Assembly: GCA_016748015.1 (NCBI GenBank)
Contig: JAAOMT010000009.1
Coordinates: 1,651,020 to 1,715,019 of the forward strand
DNA: 64,000 nt
From: Geosiphon pyriformis
Lineage: Eukaryota; Glomeromycota; Glomeromycetes; Archaeosporales; Geosiphonaceae
Direction of reading: 5' to 3'
Under the pieces are notes generated by a model. The model did no database searches, had not been told where the DNA came from, and was given only the letters and a program-made list of their open reading frames with translations. This document shows positions 33,360 to 44,559 of the stretch, piece after piece (the first letter of the stretch is position 1; each line of letters opens with the position of its first letter). The translations under genes were made by a program, and so were the position numbers.

Positions 33360-34440
33360 GAAAAAAAAATTATAATCTATAACATGCACATTAATTTATT
33401 AGTTGAATATTTTGAAAAAACAAAAACAATTCAAAAAACTTCAGCTTACTATTATTGGCTTATCTTAAGAAAATACATTGCTGAATACATTAAAATCTGT
33501 AATACTTACCAAAGAAGAGAAAAACCCAATTACAAAAAAATATACACTTCATTTTTGTTGGTCAACTATTTAACAGAATCAGTATAGATGTTGTTAGATT
33601 TTTAACAATAACTCCTGATGACAACAAATATATTTTTATAGCTACCAATTATCTTACAAAATGGATAGAAGCAAGAGCCACTTCAGACTAAATAGCAGTC
33701 TCTATAGCCAATTTTATTTATGAAGATATCATTTGCTATTATGGCTGTTCCAAAGAATTTTTATCTAATAAAAAAAGAGTTTTTCTCAGTACACTAGTTG
33801 AAAAACTTTGTAAAAAAATAGAAATATGTTATAAACTTTCTTCTTCTTATCATTTTCAAACAAATGGCTTAGTAGAATATTTTAACAAAACACTATATAA
33901 AACCTTAGCCAAAACCAGTGAAGAAATAAATTTATAAAACAAAGTACTGTTTTCAGTCTTGTTTACTTATAAAATTGTAAATTATGAAATAACAAATTAT
34001 GAATTCTTTTATCTGCTCTATGGACAAATAGCAATATTACCAATAGAGACTAACATTGAAACAATACTATTTAAAGAAATTACAATAGAAAATTACAAAA
34101 ACATTTTGCAAAAAAAACTTGGTATCATTCTTGACTCCTTAGTAAAAGCACAAATAATTGTCTTTGAAAAAATAAAACAGTTTCAAAAAAAGCTTAAGAA
34201 AAAAAAAACTTATAAAACACTTTTTTTAAGTATTAGTGACTTAGTTTTGAAATACTACTCAAACAAAAACAATGTCTATGGTAATAAGTTTTTTAGCCAG
34301 TAAAAAAAACTCTTTATAGTCAACAAAGTTTTGAACAATAATTTTTATATCTTATAAGATCAATATAGAAAAATTTTCAATGATTATCCTGTTCATGGTA
34401 TACAACTTAAAAAATATCACAAATAATCTGATTGGTTATC
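33360..34440 (+). pseudogene. Integrase (element 3)
   Basis: The zinc-binding segment is at 33384-33530 (HINLLVEYFEKTKTIQKT, YYWLILRKYIAEYIKICNTY; the Cys pair is lost). The core has DVVRFLTITPDDNKYIFIAT, then SNKKRVFLSTLVEKLCKKIE, and HFQTNGLVEYFNKTL with the third catalytic Glu kept. The C-terminal part (33959-34303) includes ETNIETILFKEITIENYKNIL, and DNVYGNKFFS, DQYRKIFNDYPVHGIQLKKYH leads to about 34430. Stops and the lost Asp residues make it inactive. Confidence 0.8.
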
Positions 34441-34518
34441 TGTTGTGGTAATACTAACCCAAAGAATTAGCAAAAATCAGATATAAATAAATACAAAACA
34501 GAAATATTTTCAATTAAC

Positions 34519-35172
34519 ATAAACAATTATTTTCTAAATTAAAACATTGAAAACACTTTTTATATTTTTCATGAGTATTGGATCAAAAACTATCCAAATA
34601 CTACTTTGATTATTGAAAAACAGACCACTATAATTAATAATAATAGAACACATACTGTTATTAAACCAAAAAAAATCACTATTAAAAAAGAAAGAACTGG
34701 TAATAAAATAGATAAATATCTGTTGGAAAGCATAATAGCAACAATACTTTTATCTTCTAATACAATTAAAAAACAATTCAAGAAATTTTTTTCATAAACA
34801 AAAACTTGTTATATAGAAAACAATTAAAACTTTATGGTTATTTTAGTAAAATTATAGAAAATATGAAACTTATAAAGAAAACAACTTCAGAAATACAAAT
34901 AAAAATTTTGGATATTATATAATTAAATGTTCTAAAAGTTTTGATTATTGCTAAAAAAGCCAAAACTTTTATACAAAAATTTGGTCTCTTGAATACAAAA
35001 CTTATTTATCTTAGGTATTATATACTTTATTTACAAAAAACTTTAATAAATTAGTTAGTTTAAGCTAAACAAAATTTTTTAAATAGATTATTTTATGAAT
35101 AGCTTGATTTTATTGAAGCTTAATCTCTTTAAAAAGAATAATGTTATAATTAAAACTTATACTTTTTATTAA
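34519..35172 (+). pseudogene. Uncharacterised 3' ORF after integrase (element 3)
   Basis: The span is 654 nt against 657 nt for the same ORF in element 4 (62033 down to 61377). The element 4 ATG is ATA here. Shared phrases are IKNYPNTTLIIEKQTTI, NNNRTHTVIKPKKITI and NKIDKYLLESIIATIL. A 1-nt deletion near 34780 shifts the frame, and the stop falls inside the 3' LTR (35170-35172), as in element 4. No signal peptide, membrane segment or known domain is evident; the middle is rich in Lys. I do not recognise the product. Confidence 0.65.
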
Positions 35173-35807
35173 TTATCATATGTATTAGCCATTGATGTCA
35201 TATAATTAGCCACCTTATTTTTAGATAGTGATCATTGACCTAACTATTGATCTGATTATTAACTTAGTCATTAACTTAGTTGTTAACTACTTTTAATAGC
35301 TATATAAGTGATGGATCTCTTAACTATAAAAAAGCATATAAGAATCAAAGAAAAAAATAAAATAAAATAACAACTTTATCTCTTCTTATTAATTTTTCTT
35401 TTCTTACCTTTAAGTATCTGAACATCTTAGGATAAAAAATTACTTGTTGGTATTTACCTATCTTTTTTTTGACTTGTATAATTGTAGCATTTGAAAATTA
35501 TTGAATAAAATGTGACTAAAGAACATATTTAATATCTAATATTAAATTTTAAGAGTGCCAATATAAGGCATAGAATTATATTAATATGTTATTATTTATT
35601 AACAGTAGGAATTATCTTTTTACTTTCAAATTTCCCAGTTATTTTTTGAAAAAAATAGCAACTAAGATATTTTATAAGATAATCTCATATATTGAATCTA
35701 TATTCATTCAATTTACTTCTCAAAGTTGAATTTTTTTTAATTAATTCTATTATTTTACAATTCTGTTTTCTTTGCTATCTATTAACTTGTTATTTTAATC
35801 TGTAACA
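35142..35807 (+). repeat. 3' LTR of element 3 (666 bp)
   Basis: Starts TGTTATAATTAA and ends ATCTGTAACA. It includes a 12-bp-type array at 35228-35295 that the 5' LTR has lost. The two LTRs differ at many sites, mostly transitions plus this array. Confidence 0.82.
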
Positions 35808-37751
35808 ATATTTTATAAAGTTATTAAAGTTTAAAATTAGCTATTTTTATTATTAATTTTTAATTTTTGGATGTTAATCAATCAGATTTTAGCCAATTAG
35901 CAATCATTAAAGTTATATTACCACGTGATAAATCATTAAAGTATTATTATTTTCAGAAATGCTTTTAATTAATATTAATTTAATCTTTAAATAATCACTT
36001 TTTTATAAAAATATAATATTTTTCAGTCTGTATGTTTTCTGCTAATAACATAGCACTATTAACCATAAATATTTAATTCATATTACTATTATATTCAGTT
36101 ATTATTATCAAGACAGAAATCCAGATATCAATATTGTTTACACCAAGTGCCAAAAGAATCATAAAAATACTATAAACAATTGTTGAAAAATTTAGAAATA
36201 TTATTTGTACTCTATTTATAATCTTGTATTTTTTTCAATAAACATTAAAAACAACTGGTTTTAATGTTAAAAGCAGCAAATTTAAAACAAAAATTGGAAT
36301 AACTGTAATATAATTAGCTGTCAGTCCAAGAGTAATACTATGAACAAAATATTTGATATTAAGAAACATTGCAAAAAATTGGTTATTTGTATTAACTCCT
36401 ATATTTTGAAATAAGAACATAACTCAAAATTTATAAAAAAAATTAATACAATTAATTTTTTAATGAATGAATTCTGCAGTAAATTATAGATAGCTTATCT
36501 TTTTTTGCAGCATTATATATCATAATGTTTAAAACATGTATTTTAGAGTAGACAATATTATTTAATAATTCAGTAAATATTTCTGATTTGTTTTTATCTG
36601 TAGTTAAAAAAGTCTGTCAAATGCTTTTGTAAACACTATAATTGTTGACTTTTATGTAATTTTTAGGTTTTTCTGTGCAGTAAGTTCAATATTTGTCTCA
36701 TTATCTGATGTTTAATTAATAATTTGCATTCTATTAAAGTTGGTTTCCTTTTCTACATATTTGTTTTCATTATGTAAATACATCAGTTTAGGCAGATGTA
36801 AGATTTTTTCTGGAAATCTTGGAACAAAGCTTTTAAGATAGATTGGAAAAACTGAATAGAGTAATGTTGTAATCAAAAACAATTGATTATATAACTTGAC
36901 TATTAAATTAGACAAAAGATATAGCTGGCTGATATTTGTATTATCCAAAATTCTGATTTTCAACTTTATTTTTCCAAATGTTCTATTTTGCATATGCTGA
37001 TTTCCAAAAATATTTGTTAGTTTTTATTGTTGTATAATAGCATATAATAATATAAATATGAATAGTAATAGAATTTGTTTATTTCAAGTTTTTGACATAT
37101 CATTAATTGGTTTTTGATTAAGAATATGCTGCATAAAAAAAACCAAGACAGATTCTGCTAAAAAACTTTTTGTAATTCATGGTATTAAATAGTGTATTAT
37201 GTGTACAAATATAACTTCAGACACAAAGAGATGTATTTTTCTAATTGTTAATAATAGCAAAAAATTTTAATGTTATTATATATGAAAATTTACATATATA
37301 AACATTATTGTTATCAAATTTTTCAGAATATTCTATAAATAGATTTTATGGAATTAAACTTACAATAATTATATAACAATTTTAAAACAAATATTATACT
37401 TTAAACATAATCTCTATGTACATAACATAATATTTTTCTACAATATTTTGTAATATATGTTCTTTAATAATTAATGTTTTGAACACTTTTTTTTTGTAAA
37501 ATCTTAAAAATAGATTATATTCTGTCTAATAAGAAAAATAATTAAAAGCTTAAAAATATAAAGCATAAAAGTAATAATTATAATTAAAAATTAATTTGAT
37601 CAGATCTGAAAAAAAAAACCCCACAAATCATTTTGCAATTTATGAAAGATAAAAAACAGTAAGCAACTTTGAAAATTTTAACCAGTATTATTTTTATTAT
37701 AATATAAATACTTATTTTGAATTTACAAATAACTTTTCAATAATTATAATG
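35808..37751. other. AT-rich region, no identified gene; possible relic frames on minus strand
   Basis: Two minus-strand frames stand out slightly: 36712-36993 (93 codons, with LYSVFPIYLKSFVPRFPEKI) and 36235-36420 (61 codons, hydrophobic). Reading through stops joins the first to ETNIELTAQKNLKIT and VFTKAFDRLF downstream (about 36600-36700). This looks like a decayed protein of amphipathic character, but I recognise no family. The rest shows nothing beyond AT-rich sequence. Confidence 0.4.
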
Positions 37752-37754
37752 TTG

Positions 37755-37770
37755 TATTTTTTTTTTTTAC
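37755..37770 (-). other. LINE 3' poly-A tail
   Basis: A run of about 12 T on the plus strand marks the 3' end of the minus-strand LINE, directly next to the candidate target duplication. Confidence 0.55.
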
Positions 37771-38284
37771 ATTTAATGAGTGAAATTCAAACACGACCTA
37801 GTACTATACATCAATCAAATGATTTAAACTAAGAGTGAATCATGCATTTTCCACATGTGACCAGCCACTCAGGCCAACCAGAACGACACTAAGCACCTAT
37901 ATGAACAGAGACTACATCACAAATACCTAAAAAAAACAAACAAGGTTTGCAAAACCCAAAACCAATACCGACAGTATCAGCAATACCCAACAATCTAACC
38001 ATGCCAGGAGAAAACACCATAAGAAAACTGGAGACCAGAACAGGAATAGAACTATCACATGGGATCAGCCCATTTTTCTCCATGAAAGTCTGGTGTTTAG
38101 TGCAGACCAGCCAAATATTATTTCAAAAAGACACATAAAACCCACATACAAAATCCATAATATTAGAAGCCACAACCATGAAATCCATAAAAACTGACAA
38201 TGATTCTTGATACCAACCACCAAAAACAAAGCCCTTACACAGAGCTGTACTGACTGCAGCATCTACAATATAAGTAGACAGCAA

Positions 38285-39568
38285 CTAGAAGACACATGAA
38301 GAAAACTGGACCAAACCAGAATGAGCTTCCCAAGTCAATGCATGAGCAACAAACAACTGAGCATGACCAGCAGCATCAAATGGACAAGAAAAAATATGGT
38401 CTGAGACCTCAATGTCATCACAGAACAAACACACCACACTGACATAGCATCTATCATACAAACACTTCTGCACAGCAACAGGGAGCCAATAATGAAGAGC
38501 CTTCATAAAGTAAGTCCATAAGCCAACAGTATGTCTACTAGTGAAACCCAAAGCCAAATAAGAGTCTGGGTGCCACACCAAAGAGAACCGCAACCAATCA
38601 ATATTAGCATGCAAACTGACTAGGACAACTTGTAAACCAGAACCAATCTCCCAGTGTGCATGATGGACTGACTAAAAAACATTGCAAACAAAATGCCTAG
38701 AATTACCAAAAACTGCAACACCACCAGCCTTCAGAAACCTCTCACTGACCAAATGGGGCAGACACCAGACAGAAAGAGTAGCATTTTTAGCAAGCACATT
38801 AGCATGCTCGTTGCTCAGAATGCCTGAATAACCTTTAACCTTAATCCAATTCACATCTAAATTTTTCCAATGAATGACATTGGCAATGTGGTGACACTCA
38901 ATTCAGCAACAATTCCTGAAGTCCAGACCAACTAACAAAGACTCTGACCTACACGCATCCAAAGCTGCCTGGCTGTCTGAGAACAGATCAACCAAGTGAA
39001 AAAGAGGAATACACTCCAGAGCCAGAGCAATAGCCTGCAATTCCATTAAAGTAAAAGAGACCAAACTAAACACACTCACACCCAAACCTGAATTAATGTC
39101 TTCAAAAAAAACAGCAGCACCAGTCTTCATGTCAACAGTACCCAAATTATGCAAAGACCCATCCATATACACAGAAAAACAGTCAGCACTAGCATTTGAC
39201 AGATCATTACAAATGACACCAAAACCAAAAGATTGACAAACATCAGGAGGGTCAAGAAATTTTACATGCGAAGAGCAATTGGAAGAAGAAGTAATGTCAT
39301 CAAAAAAATGAACAGACAGGTCAAACCAGAAGGGAACTGGGCCATGAAAGTCCAGTTTCTTCCAATGCTTGAAGGTCTTCCAGGCAAAAACAACACCATT
39401 CCAGTTATGGAGCTGTTCCATAAAGGCAATATCATAATGCTTGAGGAAAGACACACATTTAAAAAAAACCTTCTCACCAAAAACACAGGACATTGGGGTA
39501 CCACTTCGAAAACGAAAAGCATCAGCCAGAGAGCCACCCAAAGATAAATCACACCCAGAAAAATACAA
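38285..39568 (-). pseudogene. LINE ORF2: RNase H domain and C-terminal zinc-like motif
   Basis: RNase H is clear: YMDGSLHNLG (first Asp), MELQAIALALE (Glu), LFSDSQAALDACRSE (second Asp) and VNWIKVKGYSGILSNEHANVLAKNA (His and Asp/Asn motif, 38780-38854). Between them, RNCC then TGA then IECHHI stands where I recall Arg and Trp residues, i.e. CpG transitions. A TAG at about 38671 breaks the frame again. The last part (38285-38614) has CLFCDDIEVSDHIFSC, a C-x2-C-x7-H-x3-C pattern like the zinc finger after RT in related LINEs. The frame at 39262-39693 is an overlapping shadow. Confidence 0.85.
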
Positions 39569-39858
39569 ACTGCACCTGCCAAAAAGTTATTCAAAGGGCT
39601 AATACTAACACAAACTAGAAACAACAAAGGGTGATGAGGATGCCAGCTAAGAACCTGGAGGTCATGAGACTTATGAGAAAACAGATGGCCCAAAACACCA
39701 GCAGAATTCGCAAAAGCAACAACAGATGCCAGTTTGCTTTCAGCCTAAATCTGTTCAAAAGTCTTTAAATTGTACAGAGAAGGATGATGAAGTGCATTAT
39801 TGGGAAAGTCGAGTGGAAGCCCAGTTTTAGATTTCAAACCCTTACAGATCAAAGCATC

Positions 39859-41472
39859 TCATTTATTACACACACTGATTGGAACAAAACTGAATTGAGT
39901 CCTGTAGCCAACAATAGAAAAAAAAACTGAAAACACCAAATAAGCAAACTGCTTATCTGAAATTGCCTTTTTCAAAACAAGATTGACAAAAAACTGAACA
40001 TCCAAATGTGCCTTAGCCAAGCTGGGCCTCGAAAGACCTTCAGAAGACAAAAATATGCCCAGATAATGATGAAGTTCCCCCTTCTTGGCAATGGAGATAA
40101 GCAAGCTACTAACAGTTAAAACCAGATCAACAACCCGACAGTTGATAGGAATGGCCACAGTTTTGTCATTGTTAATTGAAATGTTATTAAACCTAATAAA
40201 TTCACTAGCATTGTCAAGAATATATTGAGTAGCAGCCTGGCTGCTACCAACCCAAATTGTATCATCAACAAAAGCACTAGCAGCCAGAAATGAAGTTAGC
40301 CCACTCTGAGATTCCACACAGCCAGTTTTGGAGACAAAATAAGAAATCAAACAGTAACCACACATACTTTCCTGCCTTCTGACCTCACACAGAAGTGAAT
40401 CATAAAATATGTGCCAAAGAAGTGGCAAAAAAACCTCCCCCTGATTCAAACCATTGTGAACATAGTAACCGTTAGTCAACCCAAAATCTGTTATTACTCT
40501 ATTAACATGACCATTATGGATGGAACCAAAGAACTTAATGAACCTATCACACATTTTAATCCTAACCAGACTTCTCCTAAGATGCTCCCAACCAACAGAG
40601 TCATAAGCTTTCTGCATGTTCTGCAACACCAGCCACAGCTCTCAGTTTTTCTTCAGGACATTTTCAACCACAAAACTGATGGCAAAAATAGGCAACTGAG
40701 TAGTTGTCCCCTTTAAGACAGAGAAATTGTTCCCACAGAGTACATTAAAAGAGCTACAAGCCAAAGAGATCTGGTCTAAAAGAATCTTGTGAGCAGTTTC
40801 AATCAAAGCAATAGGTTAGGTATTTGTGAGAATGCCCTCCCACTCATGGGGTTTAAGAATCATTGAAACCCAAGCTTCCCTTCAAAGTCCAGATACTAAT
40901 TCACAAATCAAGCAAAAATTTAAGAGCTCTAAAAACATATACAAAACCGACTTGTCACAATGCTTCCAAAGTTCATTAGTGATACCAGAAAGACCAGCTG
41001 CTTTCCCATTGGGCAAATTTGAAACAACACCAGACATTTCCTCAAAACTGATTGAACACATCACATTGGAGAAAATGCCATCAAAAACGTACTCCAAAGG
41101 CTGAAATTGGCACACCCAAATGTCAGAAATATCAGAAACAACCACATGCTTCTGAGTCCAACCTTTTATAATCACATCCACCTTAGACTTAACCAACCCA
41201 GGCTCCAAGACCAGCTTCTCCCCCACAACCAGATGATTCAGCACCACCTTGCAAAAAGAGTGCTCCAAAACACTCTTGATGGTATGATCTTTGTCTACCT
41301 CAAAACTTTCCATCCTCCTCTTGACAGCTTGTCTTATATGAAATTCTTTAGCACACTTAGATTTCATCAACTTAGAAGAGCAGTAAGACTTTCTTGTCTT
41401 AGACAGCTTAGAATGAATTGTATCAAAACCAGAGCCAAAAAGAAAAAGAGACTTTACTGATAAAGCACCCAC
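39859..41472 (-). pseudogene. LINE ORF2: reverse transcriptase
   Basis: The fingers region (40882-41472) has NLPNGKAAGLSGITNELWKH. Then come REAWVSMILKPHEWEG and PIALIETAHKIL with three stops at Trp/Arg positions. The second open stretch (39859-40629) has MQKAYDSVGWEHLRRSL, GLTNGYYVHNGLNQGEVFLP, LLWHIFYDSLL and the active site SAFVDDTIWVGSS (FVDD kept). HHYLGIFLSSEGL follows. It would copy the RNA at a nicked target. About four stops and small deletions inactivate it. Confidence 0.9.
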
Positions 41473-41487
41473 TGAATCAAGCCTGTT

Positions 41488-41733
41488 TCAAGTATCCAGC
41501 AATGAAGCAAAATCCCCACCAGAAACCAAATAAGAAGATCTTACTAGCTTAGACACAAGTAGCTCAAGTTTATGAAACCTGGAAAACACCTTATTAAAAA
41601 CACTATCAAAACCTTTAAACCACTTTTTTCTAAACGTTCCCTCTGCTGAGAGAACAATAGTCTTGCAAACAGTGTCCCACATTGCATCTAAGTCTGAAAA
41701 CCATTTAGCTGCAACAAACTCATTCAAGAACAT
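41488..41733 (-). pseudogene. LINE ORF2: spacer between endonuclease and RT
   Basis: 81 open codons (MFLNEFVAAKWFSDLDAMW ... GGDFASLLDT) connecting the endonuclease with the RT fingers. It is predicted mostly helical and belongs to ORF2 by frame order; no separate domain recognised. One stop at each end. Confidence 0.65.
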
Positions 41734-41769
41734 AGAAGCATTGTCGGCCGTAGTAACCTTAAAATCGGA

Positions 41770-42603
41770 CTACTTAATCTTATTGGCACTTTTAACATTA
41801 TACTTCCAATGATCCTTATTTGTCTGCCTGTGTAATGAATTCAACTGGACATCAAGAAGGCCACCCAAGCCCACAGAAACAGAAATGGCCTTGTGATCAG
41901 TGTTAAAAAATTTCTCAACACCAACCACACCATAATTCACCAAAGCACCAACCAAATCAGAAGAGACAAAAACATAATCAATTGTTTTAGCAACACCATA
42001 AAAGTTGTACCAGGTTGGTGCTTTCACAAAAGGGCTCCTATTCAGAGAGTTGACTAAACCCAAATCAAAACATCTTTTGAAGCTAGCACACTTATGAGAG
42101 CCATTCTCATTGAAATCACTACCAAGGATGACAAAAAAAGATTTATTCACAGCCATTGCAATCAAGGAATTGACCTCACCAGCTTGGGAGAACCAAGCAG
42201 TCAAAGAGGCACCAGTGTAAAGCCCCAGGACAAAAACTGAAAGTTTGTTTTTAAAGAATAATCTAATGCAAAGGAGGCAACCTGGAACTTCAAAAACTTT
42301 ACTGACATGCTTAGCTAAAGAATTGTCTATAATGACCACAACACCAGTACTAATGTAGCCAGAATTCAATCCAGAAGAGAAAACACAAACACCATCAAAT
42401 TTGCTAGCCAGCCAAGGGTGGACTTTATCCTTTAACTTTGTTTCTGTGAGAATGGAAACCAAATTGCCAGAATTCTTGTGCCAACATATAATGTCTTCCT
42501 GTTTCACCAAATTGTTTATACCCCTTATATTACACATGGCGATCCTCCAAACTAAACTGGTCATTGGGACAAATGAGGTAGAGACAAACCCAAACCAGAA
42601 CAC
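41770..42603 (-). pseudogene. LINE ORF2: APE-type endonuclease
   Basis: 277 uninterrupted codons. Motifs in order: MCNIRGINN (Asn, metal site), LTETKLKD (Glu), LGLYTGAS, FFVILGSDFNENGS (Asp and Asn), PTWYNFYG, KTIDYVFVSSDL (Asp) and FNTDHKAISVSV (Asp-His pair). This is the exonuclease/endonuclease/phosphatase fold that nicks the target for target-primed reverse transcription. All core catalytic residues appear to be kept, so this is the best preserved enzyme domain in the window. It overlaps the end of ORF1 by about 40 bases; its true start may be internal or by reinitiation. Confidence 0.88.
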
Positions 42604-44426
42604 AAAAGATCCAATCTCGCCAGGATCGAACTGAACAAAGCTTCCAGACCAGACATTTTGGATTCCAAACCACCCAATTTGGAGATAAGAACCTTTGAAT
42701 CACTTGAATTAAGAACAGCAACAGAATCACCACCACCAGAAAAAAAGGGAGTGGACAAGACCAACACATTATCCAGAGCCATATCTGAATTCACAACTGG
42801 AGCCAAATGCACAGAAACAGCCAAAGAAGAAGCACAAGAAGGAGATGCCAATAGCACCAACTCAAAAAAACTCAATTTTCTGAGAATAACAGACACCTGA
42901 TCAAAGAGAATTTCCATAGATCATTCCAACACTGTCAGACGATCACCTAAGCCATTGACCTGATGACAAAAAGAACTAAACAATGGAGATGCACCATCAG
43001 AAAGTAACCCAGAGCCAGAAGGGGAGCCACCAGGAGGGGAGACAAAGGACACCACTTGAGCCCATGATTTACCACCAAAGACAGCTGGGTGAGAAATAAG
43101 AACATTTTTTTTGGCATACAATTTGGCTAGCTGAAGGTGAGATGCACCAAAAGAAGATCTTTTTGTCAAATTGGGAGGCACAGGAGATGATACATCAGAG
43201 GCATTGCACTTGAGAGCCGAATGTCCAAAATGCCCACATCTACCACACTGAACCAGCTTCAACCTAGCCCACAACAATTGAACACTACCAAAAATCGGTT
43301 CAGTGTGAAAAGCAGACTCCAATATTTCATCAGATTCAAAGCACACCACAGCACAGCAGAACTGATTGCCAGTCTCCAATAATCTATTGATGACACAAGT
43401 TTTTCCTTCAGCCCCATCCAAAAGTGTACCAAGATCATGTACAGTAGTGCCTGAAGGCAAAGTAAACAACAGTGCTCTAAACCAATCTCTAGAAGCCTAT
43501 GTATTATGATCTCCCATGGCCATAACCACATGAACCAAATTTTTCCCAATTAGAAACAACCATCTTAAAGCCAATTGCACAGCCTGGTCTGAATTGGCAA
43601 ATTCTACCACAGCTTTTTACCACATACCAACCAACTGGATTTTGATTGACTTAATTATCCCAAACTCAGAAACTGCAGCGATGATCATGTCTTTAGACAT
43701 ATCCATAAGAATTTCTTTGATCACCACAGCCCAATCTGAACAAAGCCCTTGTTTTCTCACATTATTGTTTACAATGATCTCTTCTTTTTTGGCCAATGAC
43801 GCAGCTTTCCTCATGTTCTCCTCAAAAGTAAATGTTGATCAGATGATCTCTTCAAATTTTGAGGGAGTAGTGGCCCTCCCCAAAACCATTGATTTTTGAA
43901 AAAATTTTTCTGATCAATTGAGTTTTTGCTGTCACTGATTTGCCTTCAATAGCTGAAAGATTGATATCTAAGGCAAAAGATTTTTTGACAGGCACCTCCA
44001 CTTGAGTTTTGATGATAATAGGATCGACCCATTTGCTATTAGAAGAGGCTTTCTTTATTGAAGGAGGAAGAAGTTTCACCTCTTTATCCATGGCAAAGTT
44101 GGGAAACTGAGGGGGGAGCCAAAATCCATGCCAGTACTTAATCTATTTGCTCTTAAAGTATTAACAGCTGAACTCAGAAGAGAGCCATTACCACCACCAG
44201 ACATATTAATGTCATTCTCATCACTAGATAAGCTTTTCACATCAGAAAAAGCACTATAATTAGAACCAGACTTCAGAGAGATGTCCTGCTCATCGCCAGA
44301 ATGTTTAACATTTCCAAGAATGACTTTTTTCTTTTGAGTAAAGGAACCACCAGCAGGACCATGAAAAGCACCTTTAGGCGCCTTTTTCTTTGACATACTG
44401 CCACTAGAAGCAGCCTCCAAATCCAT
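42561..44426 (-). pseudogene. LINE ORF1: RNA-binding protein with CCHC knuckle
   Basis: Start ATG at 44426 (MDLEAASSGSMSKKKAPKG) followed by a basic/Ser-rich N-terminus to 44076. After a frame change come QLIRKIFSKINGFG (43852-44091) and an RRM-like part (43617-43814 and on): WAVVIKEILMDMSKDMIIAA, VSEFGIIKSIKIQLVG, KAVVEFANSDQA. Stops stand at Gln and Trp sites (about 43617 and 43502). The 43469-42921 frame has VQCGRCGHFGHSALKC, a CCHC knuckle. The 42917-42561 frame has KLGGLESKMSGLEALFSSIL, a likely coiled coil. ORF1 would coat the LINE RNA. Confidence 0.82.
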
Positions 44427-44559
44427 GACAAAAGAGTTATTAGTTAAAGAAATGTTGATATAATACTAACAAGAAAAAAACAAAAACTTTTTTTTCAAAA
44501 AATAACTTGTTGGGGTTTTTGGAGGTAAGAGAGAAAGAAGTTTTTTTTTTTTGTATTTT

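Larger units (their letters stand above)
26489..35807 (+). mobile_element. Ty3/gypsy element 3, both LTRs, two nested LTR insertions
   Basis: Same family as elements 2 and 4 but on the plus strand. LTRs are at 26489-27126 and 35142-35807, both starting TGTTAT and ending TAACA. The shared tetranucleotide ATAT lies just outside both ends (26485-26488 and 35808-35811), a probable target duplication. The internal region runs gag, protease, RT, RNase H, integrase and the extra 3' ORF. It is interrupted by LTRs at 28469-29362 and 30086-31097. It is much more decayed than elements 2 and 4, and its two LTRs differ strongly, so insertion is old. Confidence 0.85.
37752..44559 (-). mobile_element. LINE retrotransposon with ORF1, APE, RT and RNase H
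   Basis: A non-LTR element on the minus strand: ORF1 (42561-44426) with a CCHC knuckle, then ORF2 with apurinic endonuclease, RT, RNase H and a C-terminal zinc-like motif. GC content jumps relative to both flanks. A T-tract at 37757-37768 is its poly-A end. TTGTATTTT occurs at 37752-37760 and 44551-44559, a possible 9-bp target duplication, though low complexity weakens this. Stops, and Arg-to-Cys and Arg-to-His changes at CpG-derived codons, show decay. Domain content suits RNase H-bearing clades such as Tad1 or I. Confidence 0.88.

Noticed and set aside
37752-37760. Firm target duplication of the LINE
   Set aside because: TTGTATTTT occurs at both ends, but it is low-complexity and embedded in T-runs, so it is kept only as a candidate.
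40411-43899. Plus-strand frames opposite the LINE
   Set aside because: They mirror ORF1 and ORF2 and have no independent motif.
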